NCBI GenBank assembly: GCA_949296455.1
Contig: CASFOZ010000008.1
Coordinates: 1-64,000, forward strand
Direction: 5' to 3'
Source of the DNA: an uncultured Eubacteriales bacterium
Lineage (GTDB): Bacteria; Bacillota; Clostridia; Christensenellales; CALVMC01
DNA: 64,000 bases
The notes below the pieces were generated by a model, which made no database searches, was not told the origin of the DNA, and was given only the letters and a program-made list of their open reading frames with translations. A program made the translations under genes and the position numbers. This document shows positions 37,694-45,586 of this stretch, in pieces; position 1 is the stretch's first letter, and every line of letters begins with the position of its first letter.

Positions 37694-38521
37694 ATGAAAA
37701 AGCCGACCTCTTATGAAATTGCCTTTTCTGCGGTTTCGGCTTCCTTTTCTCTACTTTTTGTCTGGCTTTCTACGGTTGTAAGTTTTCTTTCGATTACTTT
37801 CAGTTGTATTGCAGCCGTTATGCTTATGCTTCCGCTAACGCTCGGCAGTTTCCGGGCTTCTTTTTTAAGTTATATTGTTGTTTCCGCTCTTTCGTTTGCG
37901 GTTACCGTCTTTCCTAATCAAATGCCTTTTGTTCTGTTTTTCGGCTTTTATTCTTTTGCAGGTTATCTGATAAATTTAAAAATCAAACCTTTTTGGCTCG
38001 GGTATATTATTAAACTCGTTTATTTTAATCTGGTACTGTTTATTATTCTTAAATTTTTAGGTTTGAATCTTTCCGATACCGTTAACGAGTTCGTGTCCGA
38101 CAAATATTATGTCGTTGCTATTTTAGGAAGTATTTTGTTTTTAGTTTACGACTATGCTTATTATTCCGTTTTGAATCTGCTTACTAAATTGGTCAGAACA
38201 AGGTTAAAGATAAAAATCCCGAAAGATACTAAAAAAACGGAAGGGACTGTCGAATCGTTTGACGACGATATTTTCGACGCCGATAAAAATATAAAAAATG
38301 AGTCTGAAAATTCAACTCAAAGTATAAAGGATATTTCTCAAAATAATTCCGTTAACGATACCGACGAAAATAAAACGGAAAACTCAGAAAGAGAAGCCGA
38401 AACCGAAGAAAACAAGAAAGGTAAATTGAAAAAAGAAAATAGAAATTCTTTGCATAAAAAAACAGACGATAACCCGCTTGCGGATAAATCCGATAATGAA
38501 AGGGAAGAAAGAACCGATTGA
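37694..38521 (+). CDS. polytopic membrane protein with charged tail
   Basis: 275 residues from the ATG at 37694, one base after the J-like gene. An in-frame start at 37583 would overlap it by 110 bases. About five membrane segments occupy residues 1-165. The remaining part from about 185 is highly charged and low in complexity, rich in Glu, Asp, Lys and Asn. The membrane part resembles small-molecule permease subunits of the ECF-S or YybS type in outline only. No family is assigned. Last gene of the trpS cluster. Confidence 0.65.
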   Translation: MKKPTSYEIAFSAVSASFSLLFVWLSTVVSFLSITFSCIAAVMLMLPLTLGSFRASFLSYIVVSALSFAVTVFPNQMPFVLFFGFYSFAGYLINLKIKPFWLGYIIKLVYFNLVLFIILKFLGLNLSDTVNEFVSDKYYVVAILGSILFLVYDYAYYSVLNLLTKLVRTRLKIKIPKDTKKTEGTVESFDDDIFDADKNIKNESENSTQSIKDISQNNSVNDTDENKTENSEREAETEENKKGKLKKENRNSLHKKTDDNPLADKSDNEREERTD

Positions 38522-38563
38522 ATTTTTAAAATGTTTATTTAATTTTAAATTTATTTAACTCTC

Positions 38564-38648
38564 AATTCGGTATATAAATAATCGGAATCGATTTTTTCGT
38601 TCGTTACGGTTTATCGTTTTATACTTTAATTCGGTATATAAGTAATCG
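38564..38648. repeat. 21-bp imperfect direct repeat
   Basis: AATTCGGTATATAAATAATCG at 38564-38584 and the same with one A-to-G change at 38628-38648, 64 bases apart in the gap after 38521. The units look like repeated operator-like AT-rich sites. No known factor is recognised. Confidence 0.6.
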
Positions 38649-38709
38649 ATATTGATTATTTTCAATATTTTAAAGTTATCAGATTAATAATTAGAAATTT
38701 TATGTATTA

Positions 38710-38895
38710 TTAAATCCCCAAACAGCTTGCTGTCGTAAGATTAGAGTCTGACGAGCAATTCTTGTTCTGGCACATTACCATTCCGAAAATCAAAAAGGTA
38801 AATATACATGCGTCGTTTGCGCTTATTCCGTTTCCGTCAGTGTTTAAAACAAGCATCATTATTAAAAGAAATACAAGCCAATTGTTTTCAAACAT
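38710..38895 (-). CDS. small membrane protein
   Basis: 61 residues with a strong TTTGGAGGAAAACG ribosome binding site before the ATG, which supports real translation. One hydrophobic segment at about 6-18 (WLVFLLIMMLVL) and a second at about 29-42 (ACIFTFLIFGMVM), followed by a short polar tail with two cysteines. It is unknown, isolated between two divergent plus-strand units, and resembles small Cys-containing membrane proteins of sporulating Clostridia only in size. Confidence 0.65.
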   Translation of the reverse strand: MFENNWLVFLLIMMLVLNTDGNGISANDACIFTFLIFGMVMCQNKNCSSDSNLTTASCLGI

Positions 38896-38966
38896 CGTTT
38901 TCCTCCAAATATATTAAATTTCCGTTCTTTTCTACAATATGCAACAAATTCGGAATTGTGACTTGA

Positions 38967-38995
38967 TTGCTTAATATTTTTTTAAATATTATAAT
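38967..38995 (+). promoter_or_regulatory. promoter of the ArsR-type regulator
   Basis: TTGCTT (38967-38972) and TATAAT (38990-38995) with a 17-bp spacer, 28 bases before the ATG at 39023, which has AGGGAGGG as ribosome binding site. Confidence 0.65.
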
Positions 38996-39022
38996 TTATT
39001 TAAAGGTTTTAGGGAGGGTTCT

Positions 39023-39349
39023 ATGATTAATTATTATGACAGTAAAATTATTAAAAGTTATATGCCTAAGTTTTCTCAGCTTTCGGAAATGGCCGAATTT
39101 TTCAGCGTCTTTTCCGATATAACGAGAATCAGAATTCTTTCGCTTCTTTCCATAAGCGAAATGTGCGTAGGCGATATTTCTTCTATACTTGAAATTAGTC
39201 AGAGCACTGTTTCCCATCAGCTTAAATATCTTAAAAATTTCGACCTTGTGGATTACAGAAGAGAAGGCAAGGTTATTTTTTATTATGTTTGCAATAACAG
39301 CATTTACGATATGATGGATACGGGTATAAAATATCTCGGTATCGCATAA
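39023..39349 (+). CDS. ArsR family winged-helix regulator
   Basis: 108 residues. The ArsR core reads FSDITRIRILSLLS, VGDISSILEISQSTVSHQLKYL and DLVDYRREGKVIFYYV. The metal-binding ELCVCDL of classic ArsR appears as EMCVGDI, with one Cys only, so metal sensing is uncertain. No transport gene is adjacent. uvrC follows but has its own promoter. Confidence 0.9.
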   Translation: MINYYDSKIIKSYMPKFSQLSEMAEFFSVFSDITRIRILSLLSISEMCVGDISSILEISQSTVSHQLKYLKNFDLVDYRREGKVIFYYVCNNSIYDMMDTGIKYLGIA

Positions 39350-39382
39350 CTGAGTGAAGTATAAAATTTTTATTTTTCTCTG

Positions 39383-39411
39383 TTTACACTTTTATCCGTT
39401 TGGTTTATAAT
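39383..39411 (+). promoter_or_regulatory. promoter of uvrC
   Basis: TTTACA (39383-39388) and TATAAT (39406-39411) with a 17-bp spacer. The leader is about 24 bases and has no clear Shine-Dalgarno before the ATG at 39441. Confidence 0.75.
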
Positions 39412-39440
39412 ATTTTTATTAAAACTTTATTCGGTATGCT

Positions 39441-41267
39441 ATGGCGGATTTAAAAGAAAAACTTAAACTTTTGCCTGAAAACAGCGGCTGCTATATTATG
39501 TATGACGCAGACCGCAATATTCTTTATATAGGTAAAGCCAAAGTTTTAAAGAACAGAGTCAAACAATATTTTCAGAAACAAGCTAACAGAACTCAGAAGG
39601 TTGCAGCCTTAATGAGTAAAGTCGTAGATTTCGATTATATTATAACAAATAACGAAATCGAAGCCCTTGTACTCGAAAATAATTTAATTAAAAAACATAA
39701 ACCTCCTTACAACATTCTTTTAAAAGACGATAAAGAATATCCTTTTATTAAAATAAATTTGAAGAAAAAGTTCCCCAAACCCGAAGTTTGCAGAAGACTT
39801 GTTGCCGACGGGTCAAAATATTTCGGCCCTTATATGGTAGGAATAAGCGCAAGAGAAATTCAGGAACTTATAAGCGCCGCTTTCGGACTCAGAACATGCA
39901 ATCTCGATATGGATAAAATTCCTAAAAATCATAGACCTTGTCTGAACTTTCATATAGGCAGATGCAAAGCTCCTTGCTCAGGGAATGTTTCGGAACAGGA
40001 ATATATGGATACCGTAAAAAAAATGACCGACTTTCTCGGTGGGAACGATAAGGAAATAAAATCTGAACTGGAAGAGAAAATGAAAGAGGCGGCAGACAGG
40101 GAAGAGTTCGAACTCGCTTTGTATTACAAAGAGAAATTAAAAGTACTCGATAAACTCGTAAGACAGCAAATCGCCAATGTACCCAAAGACCTTAATATCG
40201 ATGTTATCGCCCTTGCTTCGAGCGGCTTTCACAGCGTTGTGTCCGTTCTTATGGTAAGAGGCGGAAAGCTTCTTGGCGGCGATAAATTCGTACTCGACGA
40301 GGTCAATCTTTCCTTAAATGGCGCTTTCGAAAGTTTTTTGATGCAATATTATTCTTCTTCTCAAATTCAGACTGACGAAATAATCGTAAATACCGATACC
40401 GAAAATCTCGGCGAGATAGAGGACTATTTATCGAAATTGAAAGGCAGAAAGGTTAATATAGTCAATCCGCATCAAGGAATAAGAAAACAACTTTGCGATA
40501 TGGCTTACAATAACGCTGCCGATTATCTCGTAAAATCTCAAAGCGATGAGAGAAGAAAATATAATATGACACAAGGCGCATTGAATCAGCTTAAAGACAA
40601 ACTTTCGCTTAAAAAAATTCCCGACAGAATGGAATGTTACGATATCTCACATATCAGCGGTACCGATAAGGTTGCCTCAATGGTGGTGTTTACAAACGGA
40701 AAAGCGGATAAAAATATGTACAGACGATTTAAGATTAAAACCGTTTTGGGAAACAACGATTTCGAATGTATGAAAGAAGTCCTTTTAAGAAGATTTGAAA
40801 GATATAAAAAAGGGGAAGATATAAGTTTTAAAAAAATGCCCGATTTAATCGTGGTCGACGGCGGAAAAGGTCAGCTCAAATACGCTTTGGAAGCTTTGGA
40901 CGAAGAAGGTATCGACACCGAAATTATAAGCCTTGCAAAAAGATATGAGGAAGTATATATGCCATGCTCGGAAAAACCTTTTATTCTGCCTATCGATAGC
41001 GAAGGAATTAAACTTCTTCAAAGAATAAGGGACGAGGCTCACAGATTTGCAATAACCTATCACCGTAAATTGAGACTTGACAGACAGACAGCTTCCGAAC
41101 TTACCAAAATTAAGGGGATAGGAAAAGAAAGAGCAAAAAAACTTTTTGAAATTTTCAAAAATATCGATAATATAAAAAAGGCTTCCGTCGAAGAACTCGT
41201 ATTGAAAGGAAAACTTTCGGCCACTATCGCTTTGAATGTTTTTAAACATTTCAACGGTGAAAAGTAA
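39441..41267 (+). CDS. uvrC: excinuclease ABC subunit C
   Basis: 608 residues. The N-terminal GIY-YIG nuclease is GCYIMYDADRNILYIGKAK with ARG/Tyr residues following. A UvrB-interacting UVR motif lies around EFELALYYKEKLKVL. The C-terminal endonuclease domain has ECYDISHISGT and VVDGGKGQL. A terminal helix-hairpin-helix (IKGIGKERAKKLF) completes the protein. UvrC makes both incisions in nucleotide excision repair. Length is normal. Confidence 0.97.
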   Translation: MADLKEKLKLLPENSGCYIMYDADRNILYIGKAKVLKNRVKQYFQKQANRTQKVAALMSKVVDFDYIITNNEIEALVLENNLIKKHKPPYNILLKDDKEYPFIKINLKKKFPKPEVCRRLVADGSKYFGPYMVGISAREIQELISAAFGLRTCNLDMDKIPKNHRPCLNFHIGRCKAPCSGNVSEQEYMDTVKKMTDFLGGNDKEIKSELEEKMKEAADREEFELALYYKEKLKVLDKLVRQQIANVPKDLNIDVIALASSGFHSVVSVLMVRGGKLLGGDKFVLDEVNLSLNGAFESFLMQYYSSSQIQTDEIIVNTDTENLGEIEDYLSKLKGRKVNIVNPHQGIRKQLCDMAYNNAADYLVKSQSDERRKYNMTQGALNQLKDKLSLKKIPDRMECYDISHISGTDKVASMVVFTNGKADKNMYRRFKIKTVLGNNDFECMKEVLLRRFERYKKGEDISFKKMPDLIVVDGGKGQLKYALEALDEEGIDTEIISLAKRYEEVYMPCSEKPFILPIDSEGIKLLQRIRDEAHRFAITYHRKLRLDRQTASELTKIKGIGKERAKKLFEIFKNIDNIKKASVEELVLKGKLSATIALNVFKHFNGEK

Positions 41268-41308
41268 TTATAAAATTTATATTTTAAACAAATAAATTTT
41301 AAATACTA

Positions 41309-41337
41309 TTGAAAATATTCGGAATATATATTATAAT
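41309..41337 (+). promoter_or_regulatory. promoter of the Cof phosphatase-hprK unit
   Basis: TTGAAA (41309-41314) and TATAAT (41332-41337) with a 17-bp spacer, 23 bases before the ATG at 41361. Confidence 0.65.
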
Positions 41338-41360
41338 TATTTATATAAAGTGATTTGACT

Positions 41361-42185
41361 ATGAAATATAAACTTTTAGCATTAGACTGTGACGGAACTT
41401 TGTTGAGAGATGACCTTACCGTTTCCAAAAGAACCATAGAAGCCGTGAATAATTACAAAAATGCAGGGGGCAAAGTTATTCTTGCAACCGGCAGAATGTT
41501 TAAAGCCGCTAAGGAAATTATAGAAAATCTCGGTATTTCGGGCGAATCTATTTTTTATCAGGGCTCGGCTATATTCGATATAGGCACAGGCAAACCTCTT
41601 TTAATCAAGCATTTAAACTTCAACCATATAGTTGAACTTTTGAGAGAAGCCGAACAAAGAAAAGAAATAATTCAGCTTTACGACGATAACGACAATTGCT
41701 ATATCAAAGAAGAAAATCCCTATTCCGATGTTTACGGAAAGGTTTGTAAAATCGATTTTATAGTTACGGGCGAAAATCTTTCGGATTATATAGTCAAAAG
41801 AAAAATAAAACCTATTAAACTCGTTATTATGAACGAAGAAGATAAACTGAAAAGCAATCTCGAATACTACAATAAAAAATACGGGAAATATTTTATTATA
41901 AATAACAGTTCTAAAAATATAATGGAAATAGTAGATATTAACGGCGGAAAAGGTAACGCAGTTAAGTGGTATGCCGATAGGTACGGAATAAAAAAAGAAG
42001 AAATTATTGCCGTAGGGGATTCGGGTAACGATATTCAACTTATGGACTATTGCGGTCTTAAAGTTGCGGTAGGTAATGCCGAAGATAAACTTAAAAAAAT
42101 ATGCGACATTGTGACAAAAAGCAATAACGAAGACGGCGTCGCATTAATTATAGAAAAATATTGCCTTGGGGGAAATAATGGATAA
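41361..42185 (+). CDS. Cof-type HAD phosphatase (HAD-IIB)
   Basis: 274 residues from the ATG at 41361 (a TTG two codons upstream is less likely). HAD motif I LDCDGTLL with the nucleophile Asp, motif II ATGRM, and motif IV VGDSGNDIQLM with GLKVAVGNA. The cap is the C2B type. Members dephosphorylate sugar phosphates, flavin or pyridoxal phosphates. The substrate is not predictable. The end overlaps hprK by eight bases, which suggests a link to carbon regulation. Confidence 0.88.
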   Translation: MKYKLLALDCDGTLLRDDLTVSKRTIEAVNNYKNAGGKVILATGRMFKAAKEIIENLGISGESIFYQGSAIFDIGTGKPLLIKHLNFNHIVELLREAEQRKEIIQLYDDNDNCYIKEENPYSDVYGKVCKIDFIVTGENLSDYIVKRKIKPIKLVIMNEEDKLKSNLEYYNKKYGKYFIINNSSKNIMEIVDINGGKGNAVKWYADRYGIKKEEIIAVGDSGNDIQLMDYCGLKVAVGNAEDKLKKICDIVTKSNNEDGVALIIEKYCLGGNNG

Positions 42186-43137
42186 AAGAAATTCTGTCGA
42201 AGAAGAGATTACGGAAAAAGTGCTTATTGATGATTTTGCCAAAGAAAACGGACTTGAAATACTGTACCGCTCGGATAACGAGTATATTACTTTTTCCACT
42301 GTCACGATAAACAGGCCCGGACTTTTACTTGCCGGTTTTTCAGACTATTTTGAAAATACAAGAATTCAGGCAATAGGCAATGCGGAAACTTATTATCTTA
42401 AATCTCTTTCTGTTGAAAACAGAATAGAAGCGCTCGATAAACTCTTTTCCCAAAAAGTACCCTGCGTTATTGTCGCAAGGGGAGTTGAGCCTTTCAATGA
42501 AATGCTTAATGCTGCGAGAATGAACAACGTTCCGCTTTTGGTATCGCCTAAAAGAACTTTCGAACTCGTAAACGATTTAACAGAATATCTTAATAAATTG
42601 CTTGCTCCGGTATGCAATACCCACGGAGTTCTCATAGATGTCAACGGTATAGGGGTTCTTATCAACGGAAAAAGCGGTATAGGTAAAAGCGAGACTGCTT
42701 TGGAACTTGTCCACAGAGGACACAGATTAGTTGCGGACGATGTTGTCATTATGAAAAAAATAAAAGACGAGATTATCGGTACCGCTCCCGAAAGTATAAG
42801 GTTTTTTATGGAAATAAGAGGGGTGGGGATTATAGATGTCAGAAGAATGTTCGGGATAGGCTCCATTCTTTTCAATAAAAAAATCGATATCGCCGTCGAA
42901 CTTGTAAAATGGGAACAAGATAAAGAATACGAAAGACTCGGGAAGGATATTAAGTATACCGATATTATGGGTATAAAAATTCCGAAAATTACTATTCCCG
43001 TAATTCCCGGAAGAAACCTTGCTATCGTTATCGAAGTTGCCGCAAGAAATTTTTATCTCAGAAAATTAGGCTACAATTCCGCAGCTGTTCTCGACGAAAA
43101 AGTCAAAAAAGAATGGGCGTCAGGCTTCGAAAGCTGA
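42178..43137 (+). CDS. hprK: HPr kinase/phosphorylase
   Basis: 319 residues from the ATG at 42178, which has GGGGGAA upstream. A TTG-initiated version from 42166 is less likely. The N-terminal domain is of DRTGG type. The Walker A is INGKSGIGKSETALEL (about 161-176) and the HprK signature MEIRGVGIIDVRRMFG follows. HprK phosphorylates Ser46 of HPr and reverses it, controlling catabolite repression in Firmicutes. The 3' end overlaps the convergent TSCPD gene by 18 bases. A His-less HPr-like protein lies 0.9 kb away. Confidence 0.95.
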   Translation: MDKRNSVEEEITEKVLIDDFAKENGLEILYRSDNEYITFSTVTINRPGLLLAGFSDYFENTRIQAIGNAETYYLKSLSVENRIEALDKLFSQKVPCVIVARGVEPFNEMLNAARMNNVPLLVSPKRTFELVNDLTEYLNKLLAPVCNTHGVLIDVNGIGVLINGKSGIGKSETALELVHRGHRLVADDVVIMKKIKDEIIGTAPESIRFFMEIRGVGIIDVRRMFGIGSILFNKKIDIAVELVKWEQDKEYERLGKDIKYTDIMGIKIPKITIPVIPGRNLAIVIEVAARNFYLRKLGYNSAAVLDEKVKKEWASGFES

Positions 43138-43380
43138 TTCGCCTTTTTCTTTGTATTCCTTTAATGCTTTCGCAAGCTGGTCGGGGCATGACGTTCCGTT
43201 ACGGCACATTATTCCGCTGAGGATTTCTATCACTTCGTCAACCGGTCTGTTTTCGGCAAGACGGGCTACTCCCTGAGTGTTTCCGGCACATCCGCCTTTG
43301 AATATTACTTTTTTTACTATTCCGTTTTCGATTTCAAACTCTATTTCTCTTGAACATGTTCCGTTCGTTTTGTAACGCAT
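43120..43380 (-). CDS. TSCPD domain protein (TIGR03905-like)
   Basis: 86 residues. Features are GTCSREIEFEIENG, FKGGCAGN and NGTSCPDQLAKAL, with the TSCPD motif at about 71-75. The family is related to the C-terminal domain of B12-dependent ribonucleotide reductase and is thought to bind metal through its cysteines. Its function is unknown. AAGGAG stands before the ATG. The 3' end overlaps hprK on the other strand. Confidence 0.88.
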   Translation of the reverse strand: MRYKTNGTCSREIEFEIENGIVKKVIFKGGCAGNTQGVARLAENRPVDEVIEILSGIMCRNGTSCPDQLAKALKEYKEKGESAFEA

Positions 43381-43496
43381 AATTTGCTCCTTTGATAAAT
43401 TTTTTATTCTATTGTAAGTTAAAGAATATTTAAATTAGGTTAAAATCGGTTCTTTTAATAATTTTAATTATGTTATTTGATTTTATTCAATGTTTT

Positions 43497-44027
43497 TTAT
43501 TCGTCGGATACCACAAGATAATCGTAGATAATTTCATATAACGGAAGGGCTTTGTTTCTCCATTTTTTATAAATTCTTTTTGCGTCGTCTCTTGTTTGTA
43601 CATTGAATTTAAGTTCGAATATAGGAAGACTTGCAGCGTCCTTTATCGCAAGCCATACTGTATAACTGCCGTCTGCATTCTGAAAATAATCCGCTTTGAA
43701 TTCCTGACTCCTTTTAAGGTCAAGCATATTGTCTCTGCAATATTCGGTTATTTCTTTTCTGTACGAAGAGGGGATACGGGTAAAAAATTTTGATAAACAA
43801 TTTATTCCGTCGTTAGTTAATTTATAATTCGCTTCTTTTCCTTTTCTGGTCGGTTGAATAAATCCTACTTCTATGAGTTCGAATATCGCTTGTCTGCAAT
43901 TTATATAAGGTATCCATTTGTTGTAAGACGAACAGACATTCAAAAGACTTTCTTCAGAGAGAGGGATTTCCATCTTTTCCAAAACGAAAAGAAGAATGAG
44001 TTTATTTACTATCGGGTCGTTGAACAT
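43497..44027 (-). CDS. DUF4364 family protein
   Basis: 176 residues. The N-terminal half looks like a winged-helix: LILLFVLEKMEIPLSEESL, then CRQAIFELIEVGFIQPTRKGKEANYKLTNDG. The C-terminal half is a beta-rich domain with GSYTVWLAIKD. This matches the DUF4364 family found in Clostridia, probably DNA-binding regulators. It lies 16 bases after the HPr-like gene on the minus strand and is likely co-transcribed with it. Confidence 0.78.
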   Translation of the reverse strand: MFNDPIVNKLILLFVLEKMEIPLSEESLLNVCSSYNKWIPYINCRQAIFELIEVGFIQPTRKGKEANYKLTNDGINCLSKFFTRIPSSYRKEITEYCRDNMLDLKRSQEFKADYFQNADGSYTVWLAIKDAASLPIFELKFNVQTRDDAKRIYKKWRNKALPLYEIIYDYLVVSDE

Positions 44028-44043
44028 AATCGGATTATCCTAA

Positions 44044-44274
44044 TCAGCTTACTATATAACGGGAAAGTTCGCTGATTAAATCGTCGCAGGAATCATTATA
44101 TATTTCGAGTACGAGGTTGCTGCTGAAATCTAAACTGAATACGCCGAGTTCGGATTTTGCGTTAACTACATATCTGCCCGAACGCAAATCGATATCGTAA
44201 GGATATTTGTTTACTATTTCGACAAAATTTTTAACGGATTCCGCTTTGTTCATTGTGACGGCAATCGATTTCAT
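44044..44274 (-). CDS. HPr-like protein lacking the active-site histidine
   Basis: 76 residues. The part DIDLRSGRYVVNAKSELG aligns without gaps with the HPr segment around Ser46, so S41 is the likely HprK target (AKSELGVFSL against LKSIMGVMSL). The PTS site is gone: HPr His15 falls on K10 and Arg17 on E12. It therefore cannot accept phosphate from enzyme I and recalls B. subtilis Crh, where His15 is also replaced. GAGGTGT precedes the ATG. The first gene of a pair with DUF4364. Confidence 0.75.
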   Translation of the reverse strand: MKSIAVTMNKAESVKNFVEIVNKYPYDIDLRSGRYVVNAKSELGVFSLDFSSNLVLEIYNDSCDDLISELSRYIVS

Positions 44275-44380
44275 ATTTACACCTCGGGAAATTTAAATGA
44301 ATTATGTCTTAAACAAGGCTATTATAATAAATATCTTTTATAATTGCAAGGATTTTTTATCAAATCCGCTCTATAAAGTA

Positions 44381-44407
44381 AAAAACCGCCCTGAAAGGCG
44401 GCTTTTT
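44381..44407 (-). terminator. intrinsic terminator after the ferredoxin gene
   Basis: On the minus strand CCGCC, TTTCAG loop, GGCGG and six T (44386-44401 core). It also has a T-run on the plus strand, so it could work both ways. It separates the ferredoxin from the HPr-like gene. Confidence 0.8.
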
Positions 44408-44427
44408 ATGAAATATTATGTAATTGA

Positions 44428-44598
44428 TTATTCTTCCGATATTGTGTTTACCGGGCACTGACTTGCGCAAGCACCGCAGCTTATGCATTTATCGGGGTCG
44501 ATAACATATTTGCCGTCTCCTTCTGAGATAGCTTCAACGGGACACTGACTTGCGCAGGAGCCGCAACTGATACAATCGTCGTTAATTTTGTAAGCCAT
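44428..44598 (-). CDS. 2[4Fe-4S] ferredoxin
   Basis: 56 residues. Two full cluster motifs are seen: CISCGSCASQCP (about 9-20) and CISCGACASQCP (about 39-50), in the clostridial ferredoxin arrangement. The protein is a low-potential electron carrier and a natural partner for the hydrogenase and NfnAB. AAGGAG precedes the ATG by six bases. It is monocistronic, with a terminator 20 bases after the stop. Confidence 0.95.
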   Translation of the reverse strand: MAYKINDDCISCGSCASQCPVEAISEGDGKYVIDPDKCISCGACASQCPVNTISEE

Positions 44599-44725
44599 AA
44601 TTCTTCTCCTTAAATTTTTATTAATAAATTTATAATGCTATTTTAACATAACTTATGTTAAAAAACAATACTTTTCTTCTATTTTATTTTATTTATTCGC
44701 CAATAATTACAAATTTTTTATTTTA

Positions 44726-45586
44726 TCAATAATCGCTTTCTTCAAGAGTTATATCGCTGTCTTTTATTTCGTCCTGTACCGATTGAACTTTAAGGTCTTC
44801 GAGATTATAAGTCTTTATTTCTATATTGCCGTCTTCCGAACCTAATTTTACTTTGACTTGCTGTTTAAGCATATCAAGACCGCATACCGTTCCGTCTCCG
44901 TCCGGGGTTTTAACTGTCGAATTGTTTTTGGGCATTTTTTTGTATACCGACGAATAATAATCGTTTTCGTATGCAAGACAGCACATAAGTTTTCCGCAGT
45001 TTCCGCTTATTTTTGCGGGGTTAGGGGACAGTCCTTGCATTTTTGCCATTTTTACGGATACCTTTTCGGCATCGCCGTTTCTCGTTATACAGCAGCACGG
45101 TCTTCCGCATATCGCAAGTGCGCCACGCTGACGAATATCGTCTCTTTCATAAATTTGTCTGAGTTCTATCCTTACTCTGAATGTTGCGGCAAGTTCTTTC
45201 ACGAGTTCTCTGAAATCCACTCTTCCTTCTGCGGTAAAATATATAGTAAGTTTGTTCATATCGAATGAATATTCCACATTTACGAGTTTCATTCCCAAAT
45301 CGGCCTTTTCCAACTTTTTAAGGGTAGTTTCATAAGCCGATTTATTTTTTTCCGCTATCTTTTCCAACTGTTTTTCGTCTTCTTCGGTCGCCTTTCTCAG
45401 AACGGGTTTCAAAGGTTCTTTGATTTCGCTTTCGTCAACCTCTTTGTTTCTTACGGCTATTTTCCCGTATTCCGTTCCGAAAGAAGTTTCCACGATTACT
45501 CCGTCGCCTTCTTTGAATTCTATATCGTTAGGACTGAAATAATATATTTTAGAATGTTTCAGTTTTACGCCTACTATTTCCGGCAT
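44726..45586 (-). CDS. ricT: RicT/YaaT-like PSP1 domain protein
   Basis: 286 residues. PSP1 C-terminal domain with AICGRPCCCITR and ISGNCGKLMCCLAYE, the Cys-rich signature of RicT. In B. subtilis RicT works with RicA and RicF to promote RNA maturation by RNase Y and controls sporulation and competence. The family also carries Fe-S clusters. Last gene of the SpeA-like-tmk-holB-ricT operon, overlapping holB by 13 bases, the usual gene order in Firmicutes. Confidence 0.93.
   Translation of the reverse strand: MPEIVGVKLKHSKIYYFSPNDIEFKEGDGVIVETSFGTEYGKIAVRNKEVDESEIKEPLKPVLRKATEEDEKQLEKIAEKNKSAYETTLKKLEKADLGMKLVNVEYSFDMNKLTIYFTAEGRVDFRELVKELAATFRVRIELRQIYERDDIRQRGALAICGRPCCCITRNGDAEKVSVKMAKMQGLSPNPAKISGNCGKLMCCLAYENDYYSSVYKKMPKNNSTVKTPDGDGTVCGLDMLKQQVKVKLGSEDGNIEIKTYNLEDLKVQSVQDEIKDSDITLEESDY

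Noticed and set aside
44726-45586. Unusual Cys cluster in the RicT-like protein as a novelty
   Set aside because: CGRxxCC and CGxLMCC are normal in the RicT family.
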